Positions 32,938 to 43,239 of a DNA stretch of 64,000 nucleotides are shown one piece after another. Position 1 is the stretch's first letter. Every line of letters begins with the position of its first letter. The notes beneath the pieces were generated by a model that searched no databases, was not told the DNA's origin, and saw nothing but the letters and a program-made list of their open reading frames with translations. Origin of the DNA: Euborellia annulipes (taxonomy: Eukaryota > Arthropoda > Insecta > Dermaptera > Anisolabididae). Position numbers and translations under genes: made by a program. The stretch lies in contig JAKCPI010003277.1 in assembly GCA_023213315.1 (NCBI GenBank), positions 1-64,000 of the forward strand. The letters run 5' to 3'.

Positions 32938-33283
32938 TATTTATATATAATAGCGAAGTGTCCGTCTGTCCGTCTGTCACGCTCTGTTTGACCAACTTTC
33001 CATTATAATTTTGAAACGAAATTTTGCAGTCTTATAGAGGACGTTATGGAGAGTCCAGGACAAATACTCGGGTACCGGAATTCTTATAACTTTTTGAGTT
33101 ATTAATTCATAAAGTTACGATTTCTTCCATAGGAAATGTATTGAGAAATATCTATGTATTTTTTGCATTTATATATTCTATGAATGTAAACAAATATTCA
33201 AGCAGGCACTGAATTGTAATACGTAGTAATAATAATTTTCTTTTCATAGGCGAGGGTCCGCCGCAGACGGGCGGCGCGGCTAA
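32938..33283 (+). mobile_element. non-autonomous Helitron
   Basis: Begins with a TATATATAATAGCGAAGTGTCC-type 5' region (the TC dinucleotide appears lost). It ends with the GC-rich hairpin CCGCC-gcagacg-GGCGG, then CGCGGCTAA followed by T. CTAA is a CTRR end; no flanking duplication. The 5' boundary is approximate. Confidence 0.6.
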
Positions 33284-33576
33284 TAAATAATAATAATATA
33301 CTAATGCCTTATGTTTCGAAATAATATATTATTGTCTTGATCACTCAATGTTGAGGATAATTTATTAGATTTTTTCATTTCATCCTTGGCTGCTACCACC
33401 TCAATTCACAAGAATTTTCCTGTTTAAACGATGATATATTCTAATGAATAGAATCTACTTGGACAGATGTTCGATCGATAAAATATCTTTTTTTTTTCAC
33501 TTATCAGATTTTTTATCTTTGTAAAGCATTGTATTTTTTTTATAATATAATAATACTATATTAATAAAAAAGGCAC

Positions 33577-33880
33577 TTGTGTTGTTGTCGAGGGCCGAGG
33601 CCGTCACGCTCTTGCGCACGTGCTCGATCATCCGTCTTCGTATTCTCTTCTAGGGTAGAACCCAGGTGTGCCTCTTCCACCGAACATCGACTTCAAGATC
33701 CCGTTTGTCTCACTTTGCACATTGCTTTTGGCCACCAATTATTTCTTGCATTCTTATTCGCAACATCAAACATCGCAAAAAGATCGTCAGTCCTCTTAGC
33801 ACTTTCTTTTTTTTTTCGAAACAGCAGTGATATTAAGTTGATTGAAAGTGTGTTGATATATGGAGGTCAGACGTCACGAA
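33577..33880 (-). CDS. candidate two-exon coding island (hypothetical)
   Basis: On the minus strand an open frame runs from about 33875 (...AKRTDDLFAMFDVANK...NNWWPKAMCK) to GTGAGA, a strong donor at 33711-33716. After ~62 nt, TTCTACCCTAG ends an intron and the next bases (from about 33651) continue in the same phase: KRIRRRMIEHVRKSVTASALDNNTS. Splicing this short intron removes the only in-frame TGA. The unspliced downstream frame is also open after the TGA, so a frame-broken pseudogene is an alternative. GC is raised (especially 33577-33700). The 108-codon plus-strand frame over the same bases is Cys/Ser/Arg-rich, as expected for an antisense shadow. No domain recognised. Confidence 0.35.
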
Positions 33881-33904
33881 AAACGTGTTCTCTAGTTATT
33901 TAAA

Positions 33905-34227
33905 AAATTTTATGTAATATTCATAATATATTAACAAGTATAATATTGATTAAAGCTGAAATATCTGTCTTTTTAAATGTAGGGCATTTCTTAAAAAAAA
34001 TTTGTTATTTAATCTAAGAACCTCCTGAGGGAAAAGCTTTTTTTTTTTGGCTTAGCAATTTTCATCGTTTTGCTTTAGGATATTTTCAGGTCATGACAAA
34101 TAGAAATCTACAATCTTAAAAAAATACTCACTTTTGTGGTCAATTTATTATACAGTAACTTTAAAATAAATAAGTTTACTAGTCAATTTTGTTTTATTTC
34201 AAAACGGGGAAAACGTAAATTGACCTA
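33905..34227. other. AT-rich stretch, nothing recognised
   Basis: No supported feature. Confidence 0.4.
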
Positions 34228-34233
34228 CATTGC

Positions 34234-34239
<6 letters not shown>

Positions 34240-34265
<26 letters not shown>

Positions 34266-34512
34266 CATTCTCACTTTTTTCTGATTCACACTCGCACTCA
34301 CACACACATTCACACTGTCTTTTCGGCAGCCATATAAGACATTTACGATAACCGTTATTTATGAATTTATATATATTAGGGTCCAGGCATTTTTATTTAA
34401 GCCATCTGGTATCCAGATGGCTTAAATAAAATCATCGGACTGCCTGGGGTCCGAACCCGCGACGTTTGGTATATGAGGTTAGCACGCTAACCTCTACACC
34501 ACGCCCCGTGGG
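34240..34512 (-). repeat. SINE-alpha, full-length with target duplication
   Basis: 12-bp duplication CATTGCATATAT (34228-34239, 34513-34524). Poly-T, then TTCACACTGTC..TTTTCGGCAGCC, AACCGTTATTT, GGGTCCAGGCATT, GCCATCTGGTATCCAGATGGC hairpin, GGTCCGAACCCGCGACG, TTAGCACGCTAACCTCTACACC, CGCCCCG. Both Pol III boxes intact. Confidence 0.93.
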
Positions 34513-34558
34513 CATTGCATATATTTAAATTTTAGCCTACTGTTTTTAATAATAAACT

Positions 34559-34640
34559 AGCCCTGTCGCCCGTCTTCGGTGGGCTTTGAATCTCTAGGCG
34601 ACGGCGGATCCCTCGACCTTTCCTTAATTATGTAGACCAA
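34559..34640 (-). mobile_element. Helitron 3' end
   Basis: On the minus strand a GCCCACCGAAGACGGGC hairpin, GACAGGG, then CTAG followed by T at 34559. This is the same end architecture as the Helitron at 14149. The other end was not found. Confidence 0.5.
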
Positions 34641-34764
34641 TATTTCAGACAATTAATATAAATATAAAATATATTTGGCTTAATAAAAGAATCATCGAAA
34701 ACAATTGAGGTATCATATAAGAATAAACCCCTTGGAGCTGAGGCATTAGGGCAATCTCTATTTC

Positions 34765-35200
34765 AGAAAAGAAAAAATATGGCGTGATGATCTCACAACA
34801 CAAAACTTTCTCTACTTTCGGTTATTGAAAGTTGTTTAATACGACTTGATATCAGTGGTTTCCAAACTTTATGTTACCACGCCTCCCCCCCCCCCCCCAT
34901 TTTATACAAAAACACAAATTTTTAATGCTAAAAAATATGAATTTGTATAAAAATATTTTTTTAATTTTTACTTATTTATTATTTTATTTATAAAACTAGC
35001 AATCATTTGAAAAATTGCTTGCTCTGGCTAATAATCGCGCCTTCAATTTTGGAAAACCCTGGGTGTGTTTGATACACTGGATTTTCTGTATCGACAAATA
35101 TTTAGTTTCCTGAAGTCAATTAGAATTCAAGATATAAAATTTATAAATTTAGAAAAATATTTTGTTTCAAATCATTCAGTTACTATTATTTATTTATTTA
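34765..35200 (+). mobile_element. HP element split by a hAT-like MITE
   Basis: 5' hairpin left half at 34775-34852 (GGCGTGATGATCTC...AAGTTGTTTAATACGACTTGATAT) and right half from about 35063 (TTGATACACTGGATTTTCTG), then ATTTAGTTTCCTGAAGT...AATTCAAGAT. It ends in a poly-T near 35200. Confidence 0.7.
34853..35062. mobile_element. hAT-like MITE inside HP element
   Basis: CAGTGGTTTCCAAACTTTATG at the left, TTTTGGAAAACCCTGG at the right, with a poly-C subterminus. The host sequence resumes with TTGATAC after TTGATAT on the left, a likely duplication; the exact right end is uncertain by a few bases. Confidence 0.6.
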
Positions 35201-35214
35201 ATTTTTTTTTTTTT

Positions 35215-35770
35215 TTTTTTTTTTTTTCATTAAAGAGAAACAACCAATTTCATGTTCATCATCCGCAGGACTAAAATAAAAAAAAAAGTTCAGGCGCTTC
35301 TTAGATTTCTTTTTGCTGAGACTATGTATAGAAAAAAAAAAAAAAACAGCGACGACAGACGATCTGGTCTCTAAACACTCCAGGATATACAAGATATCAT
35401 TCAAATGTCAGCTAAGTGCCACTGACACTTGACAAGCCAGTGACAGTGCGAATTACATAAAAGGTAATCAGAGAAAAGAAGGAATTTAAACGAGTCAATG
35501 ACTTACCGCCTGTGTACAAATGTAATTTGTCAATCTTACATAAATTCATCATTCAGAATAATGTAAAATTGATTATGCGAGTTTATCTAATTTTCAAATG
35601 AATGATTATATTAAGCATCTATCTACGCGTAAAAAAAAAAAAAAAAAAATTTAATCCAATGAATTTAATAATCCAAGTTCCAAAAAAATATTTTTATTTA
35701 GTTTAAGATGAGAATTTAAAAATCTTCCTCTGGTGATAAGAAATAATAAATAAGCTTATTAATATCAAAT
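35215..35770. other. AT-rich stretch, nothing recognised
   Basis: Poly-T/poly-A-bounded open frames at 35065-35404 are unsupported. A GACACTTGACAAGCCAGTGACAGTG imperfect hairpin lies near 35424. Confidence 0.35.
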
Positions 35771-35778
35771 ACTAATTT

Positions 35779-36008
35779 CAGGGGCGTATATAAAGAGGCC
35801 GACAGCCCTCCCCCCTCCCCCCGAAAAATTTTTCAATGAAACTAGCATACAAAAAAAAAAAGGTCAAATGATATTCGCAACAGGAAAAAAATGGAGTGAG
35901 TTGAGTTACGAAGGGAAAATTTACTAAAAATAACGATGAGAGGATCCGGGCCCCTCGGGGCTATTTAAAAAAGAGCCCCCCCCTTAAAAAAGTATATATA
36001 CGCCCCTG
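35779..36008. mobile_element. hAT MITE (CAGGGGCGTATATA family)
   Basis: 230 bp with ends CAGGGGCGTATATAAAG / TATATATACGCCCCTG. 8-bp duplication ACTAATTT (35771-35778) versus ACTAATAT (36009-36016). The interior segment GGTCAAATGATATTCGC is shared with 2768-2835. Related end at 44178. Confidence 0.88.
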
Positions 36009-36016
36009 ACTAATAT

Positions 36017-36849
36017 AGTATATAAAGATTTTTATTTATTTTAATTTCAAAACCATTTAAGCTTGTTATTTACCAATTTTGTTAGCCCTATCCAAATTTA
36101 CTAATCCTAATACCGTTATGAAAATACACTTATATCATTGAAAAGACTTTGAGATTTGCGAAATATCTGTTTATTATTAATATGACTAATATTTGGTAGA
36201 AAAGAATCTTGCGAATTTTTTTTTTTTAATATTCTTTTTCTATTCGAAACAGAAAATTAAATTCTCATTCATGTAATTTCAATATTTTTGTTAATAAATT
36301 TTGTTATGTGCTGTACCAGTTTTTTCTTTTTTGAAAAATATCTTTAGGCAATTTAAAAAATGCTAGAGGATTCCAGGTGTTTATTCTTATTTTTATATTA
36401 TGTCCTTCAAGTCTTTTTGATGATTCATATAAGATAATTTTACTCAATTCTTTCTTTCTTTATCCGATTAATGACCTCTTTAGAGCATAAAATGATTTTT
36501 CTTAAAAGAACATTCGTGGGAAATTTAAATAAAGTAAAAATAATTTCTTGTACTTAAACTGAATTATAGTCATTGTTATATAGTAGCCTATAGATAGCAC
36601 ACCTAATTATATATTTAAAGTTTATGGATCCATTCCGTAATAAAATTAAATTGAAAAAAGGCAATTTGAAACTTTCCTAGTTCCCTTGCACTCACCTCAA
36701 ATCTATCAACTTTATAGGATAGTTTGGCCAAAAAAAAATTTCGATCTATTCAATCAAAGAATGGTTAGTATGATTTTTTATATTTTAAAATTAATACCAT
36801 TGATATATCCTCTCTATTTCGTTCTTAGATGTATGATAAACTCCAAATG
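36017..36849. other. AT-rich stretch, nothing recognised
   Basis: No supported feature. Confidence 0.4.
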
Positions 36850-36860
36850 TAATTTATTAG

Positions 36861-37109
36861 AAAAATTGATGTTTTATGGCTGTGGAGATTTACTCAGGAA
36901 TTCGCAGTGACTTTGCAGCCAGGAGATTAAACAAAAAATCTTTTATTTAAGGTTTCGGTCGCCAATCACAGCCCTTCATCAGGGCAAATATTGTCAAAAT
37001 GTGACTGATGAAGGTCGTGATTGGCGACCGAAACGTCGGCGAATAAAAAATTAAATAAAAGATTTTTTTATTTAATCACCTGGCTGCAAAGTCACTGCGA
37101 ATTCCTGAG
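36861..37109. mobile_element. palindromic hammerhead retroposon (head-to-head)
   Basis: Flanked by an exact 11-bp duplication TAATTTATTAG (36850-36860, 37110-37120). The right arm (plus) has CTGATGA 37005-37011, stem II GGTCG/CGACC (37013-37017 with 37025-37029), GAAAC 37030-37034, GTC and GGCGAATAAA. The left arm (minus) has CTGATGA at 36976-36982, GAAAC at 36952-36956 and a TTTGCC preceding the core. The two arms share the downstream CCTGGCTGCAAAGTCACTGC...CCTGAGT segment. Taken together the arms show all parts of a type I hammerhead (stem I UUUGCC/GGCGAA); each arm alone has a defect. No ORF. Confidence 0.8.
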
Positions 37110-37120
37110 TAATTTATTAG

Positions 37121-39370
37121 TCATTAATTATAAATATTATGGCTCAAAATTTTCAGAAATATAAGTAAGTCTACAATAAAAATTAAATTCGGCTTTTCAT
37201 TTTTTTTTCTCGGTCAAGAAATTGGAAGATAAGTCTAATTCCTGACCATGTTTTTATCGATACCCTTTTCGTATATTAGAGCATAAAAAAAACAAGATAT
37301 ATCAATAAAATAAATTTAAAAAAAAGTTATCAATCATTTTAATTTAAAAAAAAAAATCACTTTATATTAGGAAATTAAGTTGATTATTTCATTTAAGTTA
37401 GTTAATTGACAAAAAATTCAACAAATGTAAAAATTAAAAATATACACTTTTTATTTATTATCTTCTAAAACCAAAGGTCATTTAATATAAACGATTGCGA
37501 TGTTGCAAAATATTTTAAATACGTCTTAATATAAAAAATAAATAATGAATACATAATTTTTTAATTATTTAAAGAATTCTAAAAAAAAATTAAAATTAAA
37601 AGATCTGACGTTATAGAAATCACATAACTTCTCAAACATCCGGTAATTGAAAGTAATGTGAAGTGTTGTAAAGCATATTTTTCTACCTTGATGTATAATT
37701 TATATTAATTAGCATCCAAGAGGTATATCTATTTTTTTCAGTCCTAATTTTAGAATGATAAAAATATTTTTATTGTAAAATTTTCGAGTTATATACAAAA
37801 AGACAAGGTAATTTGCCCTAGTCAAATTCTACAGATATAAAGATAATTTTCTGTTTAATTGAAAAATAATTAGACAAATGGGATCCATTTGTTGAAATAT
37901 TCGGAGTCTGGATTTAGTAAATTAAAGTAAAAAAAATAAAATAAAAAATTTTCCCACTTGAATGGCCCAGATTCATATTCGTATATACTAGTAGATAGGG
38001 AATAATTTATCTTCCCCACTTAAGGGAGAGGGAGGTTTTGTCCTAATTCGGGATAAAAGAAAAGTTATGTGACATTTTTTTTGTCGAGGGATCTTAATTT
38101 TGCTCTATTGATGGTAAAAAGACTCCATAAAAAATATCATATAAAAAAATACACAGGGACTAGTTAAATAAATTTAAAAAATGCCATGGATTAATTATTT
38201 ATAATAATACTTGATTTGAGTCAGCCCCCTTTAAAGGGATCTAATGCAATACATCTTAAGAATACATTGAATCTAAGGTGCTTTTCAATGTAATGCAATG
38301 CAATCCAATCTGTGCTTAGCTTTTTTATTGATATTCATTATTTGTTTGGATTATTTTATGTATTTTTTTTTATGTATATATAATAAACTTCTAATAATAA
38401 TTTCTTCTGCATCACCTTGATTAGTTTGTTTAGATATTAATAATCTCTTTGACCTCCATTGCAATTTTTTTTACTTTTTTAATTTAAATATTTATTAAAA
38501 TTTTTATTTTTTCTACATCGCCAGTAAATTTAGAATTTCATCACCCACGAGACTTTTTTTTTTGTGAATATAAAAAAGAGAGAAAGGCTTTTGTTGCTAT
38601 TTGCCTGAACGTCGACTGTTTATTGTAACTCAATTAGAATTGACATTTGCATAAAATAAGCCAGGGAAGCCATCTGCTATTCCGAAGATCACACATATAA
38701 TTCATGTCCTATTTTTCGCTTCTCTTCCCATAAATATAATCTAATTTTTTTTTTTATAAATGACAAAACGAAATGTTTCTTTGAAATTGAGACATATAGA
38801 AGAGCTTTTGTTTTTAAAAAAAAAGGAAATCATGATTCACAAGACACACCGAGGTTTATAATAAAATAAACAGAGAGTTGAGTCATTGCCAAAAAAAATT
38901 TCGTAAATCAAATAAGGGCGGAAGGGAATGAAAAAGTGTAATTCAAATTGAAATGCATGCATACATAATTCAAGTCGTTAATAATGGTTGTTAATTTTTT
39001 ATTTTAAAGAGTAGGCCTATTATTATGGGGGTATCAGGGCACAGGATACCCGGAATTCGAAATGGGGATCTCCAGCCTTCTGAGGAACTACACGCTCAAA
39101 AATACTCAAAGGGGTGTCATAAAAACCTCAGCAAAACTTCTAAAGACCTTAGGTATTGTGAGGTTTCTATTTGAAAAAAATAAATATCAATAAATGAAAG
39201 AACCCCACTGAAAGCGGGCAGCGCTGTTAGTCATTTTTGACTAAATTGGCCCATTGATAGATAGGCTATATTTTAAATTTTATTTAGATCTTAAAAAAAA
39301 TTAAAATAATTAAATTGAGTTTCAATCCCGAAGATTGGATGCCATCCACCACTGCATATAAATGAATTAA
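37121..39370. other. AT-rich stretch, one decayed HP hairpin
   Basis: At 37597-37670 TCTGACGTTATAG...CACATAACTTCTC...TAATTGAAAGTAATGTG looks like an eroded HP 5' hairpin. A stop-to-stop frame of ~75 codons at 38658-38882 has no ATG and spans poly-T. No other feature seen. Confidence 0.35.
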
Positions 39371-39384
39371 TTAATTATCCTATC

Positions 39385-39556
39385 CATGGACGTAACTAGA
39401 GGGGTTCCGCGCCCCCCCCCCCCCAGAAGGGTCCCCGGCCCAAGAAAAATTGAGTGAGTCCTCCCCCCCCGGAGGATGGCTAGTCTCATGCTCCCCAGCG
39501 AGGATGGCTCATCCCATGCCCCCCCCCCCCAGCCAAATTTCCTAGTTATGCCCATG
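39385..39556. mobile_element. hAT MITE (CATGGGCGTAGCCAG family)
   Basis: 172 bp with ends CATGGACGTAACTAG / CTAGTTATGCCCATG and exact 8-bp duplication ATCCTATC (39377-39384, 39557-39564). Two CAGCGAGGATGGCT-like interior repeats and long C runs. Confidence 0.9.
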
Positions 39557-39599
39557 ATCCTATCTTCTAAATAAAAAATGGAAGTAAAATTTAACTAAC

Positions 39600-39665
39600 G
39601 GGGTCCAGGAGGTCGAAATTTGCCTGGCTAGGTCCCCACCGAAAACGGGCCGGCCACGCAGCTAG
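39600..39665 (+). mobile_element. Helitron 3' end
   Basis: GGGGTCCAGGAGG...CCTGGCTAGG, CCCCACCGAAAACGGG hairpin, CACGCAGCTAG then T. Same layout as the 14149 and 34559 ends. Confidence 0.5.
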
Positions 39666-39669
39666 TAGA

Positions 39670-40095
39670 TTTAAATGAAAAAATACGAGAAACAATTCAG
39701 TCAATTGCATGAAAAAAGATTGAGATATAAACAAGAATATTCCTATGCTTTGGTGTGAATTAGCCTATACGAATATTTGTAATCCATATGCAATGCTGAC
39801 TTGTATACTAACCAATTTTGGTTTTTTGAGTTTTGGTGTGCCAAATGAACAATTAAATGAAAAGGTAAATCGCTAAGATTTTGGCATCTTTGGAGTTTTA
39901 TAATCGATATCCGAAATATATGGATTATAAAACTCATCAAAATTAACTTTTATTTACTGCCAAAATCTTTGCGATTTACCTTTTCCTCCAATTGTATACT
40001 AACCCTTGCAAAAGAGTCAGAGAGAGCCAAATCAATTACTTTTATTATCGTGAAGAAATTAAATTTACCTCTAATGTCGTTCAAAGCGAGGCGCA
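39670..40095. other. AT-rich stretch with short inverted repeat
   Basis: AAATCGCTAAGATTTTGGCA (39866) and TGCCAAAATCTTTGCGATTT (39958) are inverted, each adjoining GGTAAA/TTTACC. The ~110-base unit may be a small foldback. No gene. Confidence 0.4.
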
Positions 40096-40099
40096 TTTT

Positions 40100-40323
40100 T
40101 TGGGCAAAAGTAGCTCTAGTGTTCTTGCTTATTTTGTTCTCACACTCACATATTGACAGACCGTTTTGCGGGACCCACTTTTTTGAACTCAGGGGACCTC
40201 AAAACGTGTATTTCCGTCAAAATCTTGACATTGGTTTTTGAAATGAATCGAATACTTTCTCTCTCTCTCTCTCTCACTAATAATAATAAAATACAATTTA
40301 TATTTAGGCAAGAGAAATTAAAA
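40100..40323 (+). mobile_element. HP element, 3'-half fragment
   Basis: TTATTTTGTTCTCACAC, GACCGTTTTGCGGGACCC, CTCAGGGGACCTC, TTGAAATGAATCGAATACTTTC and the GGCAAGAGAAATTAAAA end; the stem-loop has a (CT)n expansion. Confidence 0.8.
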
Positions 40324-40772
40324 AGATGAACCAGCAAAATAGTAGGGCCTATATTTAGGCTACGTATAACGCATATATAGTAGGAAAAGTAAAAAACAAA
40401 AAAAAACAAAAAAAAAGAAATGAATTTACACATCTAGTTTTAGATCCTATCCAAGAAAACAAATGACCCGCTAAGATCACGTTATGAATTAACTTAAAAA
40501 TATAAACAAAGAGTAACGAAATTTAATTAGGATTAGAAATTTTCCTAGAAGGAGATCAAAAAAAATTTCTTAGCGCACTTAGTCAAGTGACTTCGTAACT
40601 AGGCAATTTTATCTGCCAGATGGCGATGATTTTTACAATCAGAGAAGAACAAGTGGGAACAGAATAAAAATTCTTTTTATTCTTATTATTACTTTTTAAA
40701 TTTGAGCTCGGACAAAGTTTTTTTGTTTTATATATTTTTTTTAATAAAAAATATAAATTTAACAAGACTGTG

Positions 40773-40905
40773 AGTGTTGTTTATTGGTGAGGCCAAACAT
40801 CCCATGGCCCCCCGGGAATCAAACCCAGGATCTCCAGCCTTCCGTCGCATAGGCATAGAATGCTCCGGAATGTGCCGGAAAGACTGGAGATCCTGGGTTC
40901 GTCTG
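40773..40905 (-). repeat. tRNA-like repeat with internal inverted copy
   Basis: The minus strand reads GGGTTTGATTCCCGGGGGGCC (box-B-like). GGATCTCCAGCC (40830) and GACTGGAGATCC (40885) are inverted copies either side of a ~45-base centre. Fragments related to it occur at 23020, 23420 and 39055. Confidence 0.5.
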
Positions 40906-41104
40906 GTTGTGTGTCTGTCTGTCTGTGTGTGTGTGTTCAATTTTAAGCATGAAGGAATTGAGCTACGAGGTTGAAATTTTATATTTAAGTTAAACACCCC
41001 CCGGGACCGACAAAATACGGTAAGCTTTTAATCAAAATCGGCCAAAAAGTACTAGTACTTTTCCATTTTTTTTTTTTTTTTTCGATTTTCTCAAAAAATT
41101 TTCC
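40905..41104 (-). mobile_element. HP element, middle fragment
   Basis: GTCTGTCTGTGTG run, TTCAATTTTAAGCATGAAGG, TTAAACACCCCCCGGGACC, AAAGTACTAGTACTTTT, CGATTTTCTC. It joins a SINE-gamma tail directly at 41104 and a tRNA-like repeat at 40905: a three-part chimera. Confidence 0.8.
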
Positions 41105-41258
41105 GCATCTGAGGCTATTTAGACCCCATCATTTATTTCAAATGATTGGTAGCCAATTCAAATGAAATAACTTTTTCTCGTTTGGGACGGGAAGCGAACC
41201 CGGGACCCATGACACGAGAAGCTAATGTCTTCTCTCTGAGCCACTGGTCCCGGGCTAT
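41105..41258 (-). repeat. SINE-gamma copy
   Basis: CTGAGGCTATTTAGACCCC, CAAATGATTGG/CCAATTCAAATG, GGGAAGCGAACCCGGGACCC (box B complement), GAAGCTAATGTCTTCTC, GAGCCACTGGTCCCGGGC (box A complement). Confidence 0.75.
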
Positions 41259-41259
41259 A

Positions 41260-41970
41260 AACCAATTCTGTACTATTCTTTATAAGAAAGAACAAATTTT
41301 TATGAATTTTTATTGCACTCTCATGTTCTAACTTATTTTTTTCATTCAAAGGAATTAAAATTTACCTGTAATGATAAAAAACAAAACTCTTTCTAGCTGT
41401 ATTAAGTTGGAATACAATTTTCTCAAATCATTCTTTTTGATTTCTTTATTTACCTCTACACCAAAGAAAATAAATTTATTTTTTTAATCAATTCTTTTTA
41501 TTAATTTTTTATGGTAAAATTGAAATTAATTATCAATTCAATGTTTCGAAAAAGGTAATTTAAAAAAAGAAGTTGGAAGATTCTGTGATGAGAAAGCAAA
41601 AGACGATTTTTTTTTTTATTTGAAAGAAAAGTGAATAGTAAATTTTTAAAATAAGGAATAATTTGGAAAATAAGACTAAGTTTGTAGTTTTATTGTTAAA
41701 CGTAGTTCACACAAATGATCCTCTTGCTCTTTTGTTTATCTTTTCTTTTATCAAAAATAAGATGTTAATTTTTAATAATGATTTCTAATAACTGTAATAA
41801 ATTAGATGAATAGAAATTTCAGAAATTGGTGCTTCCAATTATTTAGCTAAATAAAAAATTATTATTTTCACACGATAAGAGAGAATTTCATTTCCTTTGG
41901 ATACATTCCGATACACAACAAAAAAAGCAGCCAACAATGAATACAACAAAGTTCAAAATTTTATAAAGAG
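41260..41970. other. AT-rich stretch, nothing recognised
   Basis: No supported feature. Confidence 0.4.
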
Positions 41971-41984
41971 AATATTGCCTATTG

Positions 41985-42201
41985 TCCTCGGGCCTTGGTG
42001 TAGGGGTTAGCGTGCTGGCCTTCTGTACCAAGGGTCGTGGATTCGCATCCCGTCTCATGTTACAAAAATTTATTTCAATTTAATTAAACTTAAACTTATA
42101 AATAGAGAAATAAATAGAGATGGGGTAGAGAAATAAATAGAGATGGGGTCTAAATGGCCTCAGATGCCGAAAAAGACCTTAAATAAATAAAAAAATAAAA
42201 A
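41985..42201 (+). repeat. SINE-beta, full-length with target duplication
   Basis: Exact 11-bp duplication ATTGCCTATTG (41974-41984, 42202-42212). GGCCTTGGTGTAGGGGTTAG, GTGGATTCGCATCCCG, GATGGGGTAGAGAAATAAATA direct repeat, GGGTCTAAATGGCCTCAGATG, CCGAAAAAGACC, A-rich tail. Confidence 0.92.
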
Positions 42202-42320
42202 ATTGCCTATTGGTCTTTCTAATATAATTAATAAAAAAGTTTTATTGGCCTACCTAAATGCTTTTCATGTAAAAATGTAATTGTTATTATGAATAGAAAT
42301 TGTGGATGAAATTTTCTGAT

Positions 42321-43004
42321 TTTTACTTTCTCTTACCTATGTATATATGTAATATATATATAGAGAGAAAGTATTGGATTCATGTCAAAAATTCGATGTC
42401 GAGATTTTGATGGATCTTCACGTTTTGAGGTCCCCTGAATTCAAAAAAGTGGTTTTCGCGACATGGTCTGTCTGTGGGTGGGTGTGTGGGTGGGTGGGTG
42501 GGTGGGTGTGTGTTCAATTTTAAGCATGAAGGAATTGAGCTACGAGGTTGAAATTTTATATTTAAGTTAAACACCCCCGGGACCGGAAAAATAAGCTTTT
42601 AATCAAAATCGGCCAAAAAGTACTAGCACTTTACTGATGTACTTTTTCAGTTTTTTTCGATTTTCTCAAAATTTGCTCCAACGATTTTTTTTAAAATTCA
42701 AAAATCAATTATTTTTTAGATGCTCTTTAAAATGTATATTCTCATTTTGCAATTGAAATCTTCTGAAGACCACTTTACTCTTGTACTCCATAGAAAAGAT
42801 AGGAGAAATGGTTGCCATGGTATCAAAATATAAATATTTTCCCATACTTATAAATTTTACATCTTGAATTCAATTGTACCCTACTGTCGGAAACTAAATA
42901 CATGTCGACACAAAAAATCTGGTGAGACAAGCACAGTACACAACTTTCGATTACCGAAGGTAAGAGACAGTTGTGTGCTGTGCGCCAGTCACACCAGATT
43001 TTTT
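42321..43004 (-). mobile_element. HP element, full-length copy
   Basis: Reads ACTTTCTCTTACC through the GTGGGTGGGT microsatellite variant, AGTACTAGCACT, X-box GTTGCCATGGTATC (42811-42824), and the long hairpin ending CACACCAGATTTTTTT. ~680 bp, little eroded. Confidence 0.92.
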
Positions 43005-43092
43005 TATTTACATTCTTAACAAAATTATTATTAGGAACAATTCTAATAAAAAAAATGTTTGCCTATTACATAAATTTTATTTTTGATTTAAG

Positions 43093-43236
43093 TTGAAGGT
43101 CCAGGAGACGAGGAACCACAAAGAGAGTGAGAATATAAATAGAGGTGAGAACAGAACTGGAGGATGTTTGTTTCGGTCAAGAGCATTTCAGCCACACCTC
43201 ATGGGGGAAATATCAAAATTAGAAAAACAAACTTAA
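43093..43236 (+). CDS. candidate exon (hypothetical)
   Basis: Acceptor TTTTGATTTAAG ends at 43092; 47 codons follow in phase 0 (LKVQETRNHKESENIN..., ...FQPHLMGEISKLEKQT) to TAA at 43234. A very good donor GAG|GTGAGA lies inside at 43145, so it may instead be a 52-nt internal exon 43093-43144. Composition is charged and unlike flanking DNA; GC ~42% against ~25% around. No domain recognised. Right next to an HP copy, but not part of it. Confidence 0.3.
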   Translation: MKVQETRNHKESENINRGENRTGGCLFRSRAFQPHLMGEISKLEKQT

Positions 43237-43239
43237 GCT

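Noticed and set aside
33577..33903. 108-codon plus-strand ORF
   Set aside because: Cys/Ser/Arg-rich antisense of a better minus-strand reading; ends in random AT-rich sequence.
38658..38882. 75-codon stop-to-stop plus frame
   Set aside because: No ATG, spans poly-T and poly-A; frames this long are expected by chance.
40900..40940. CRISPR array or tandem gene array
   Set aside because: Short GT/CT microsatellite inside HP elements; no spacers, eukaryotic context.
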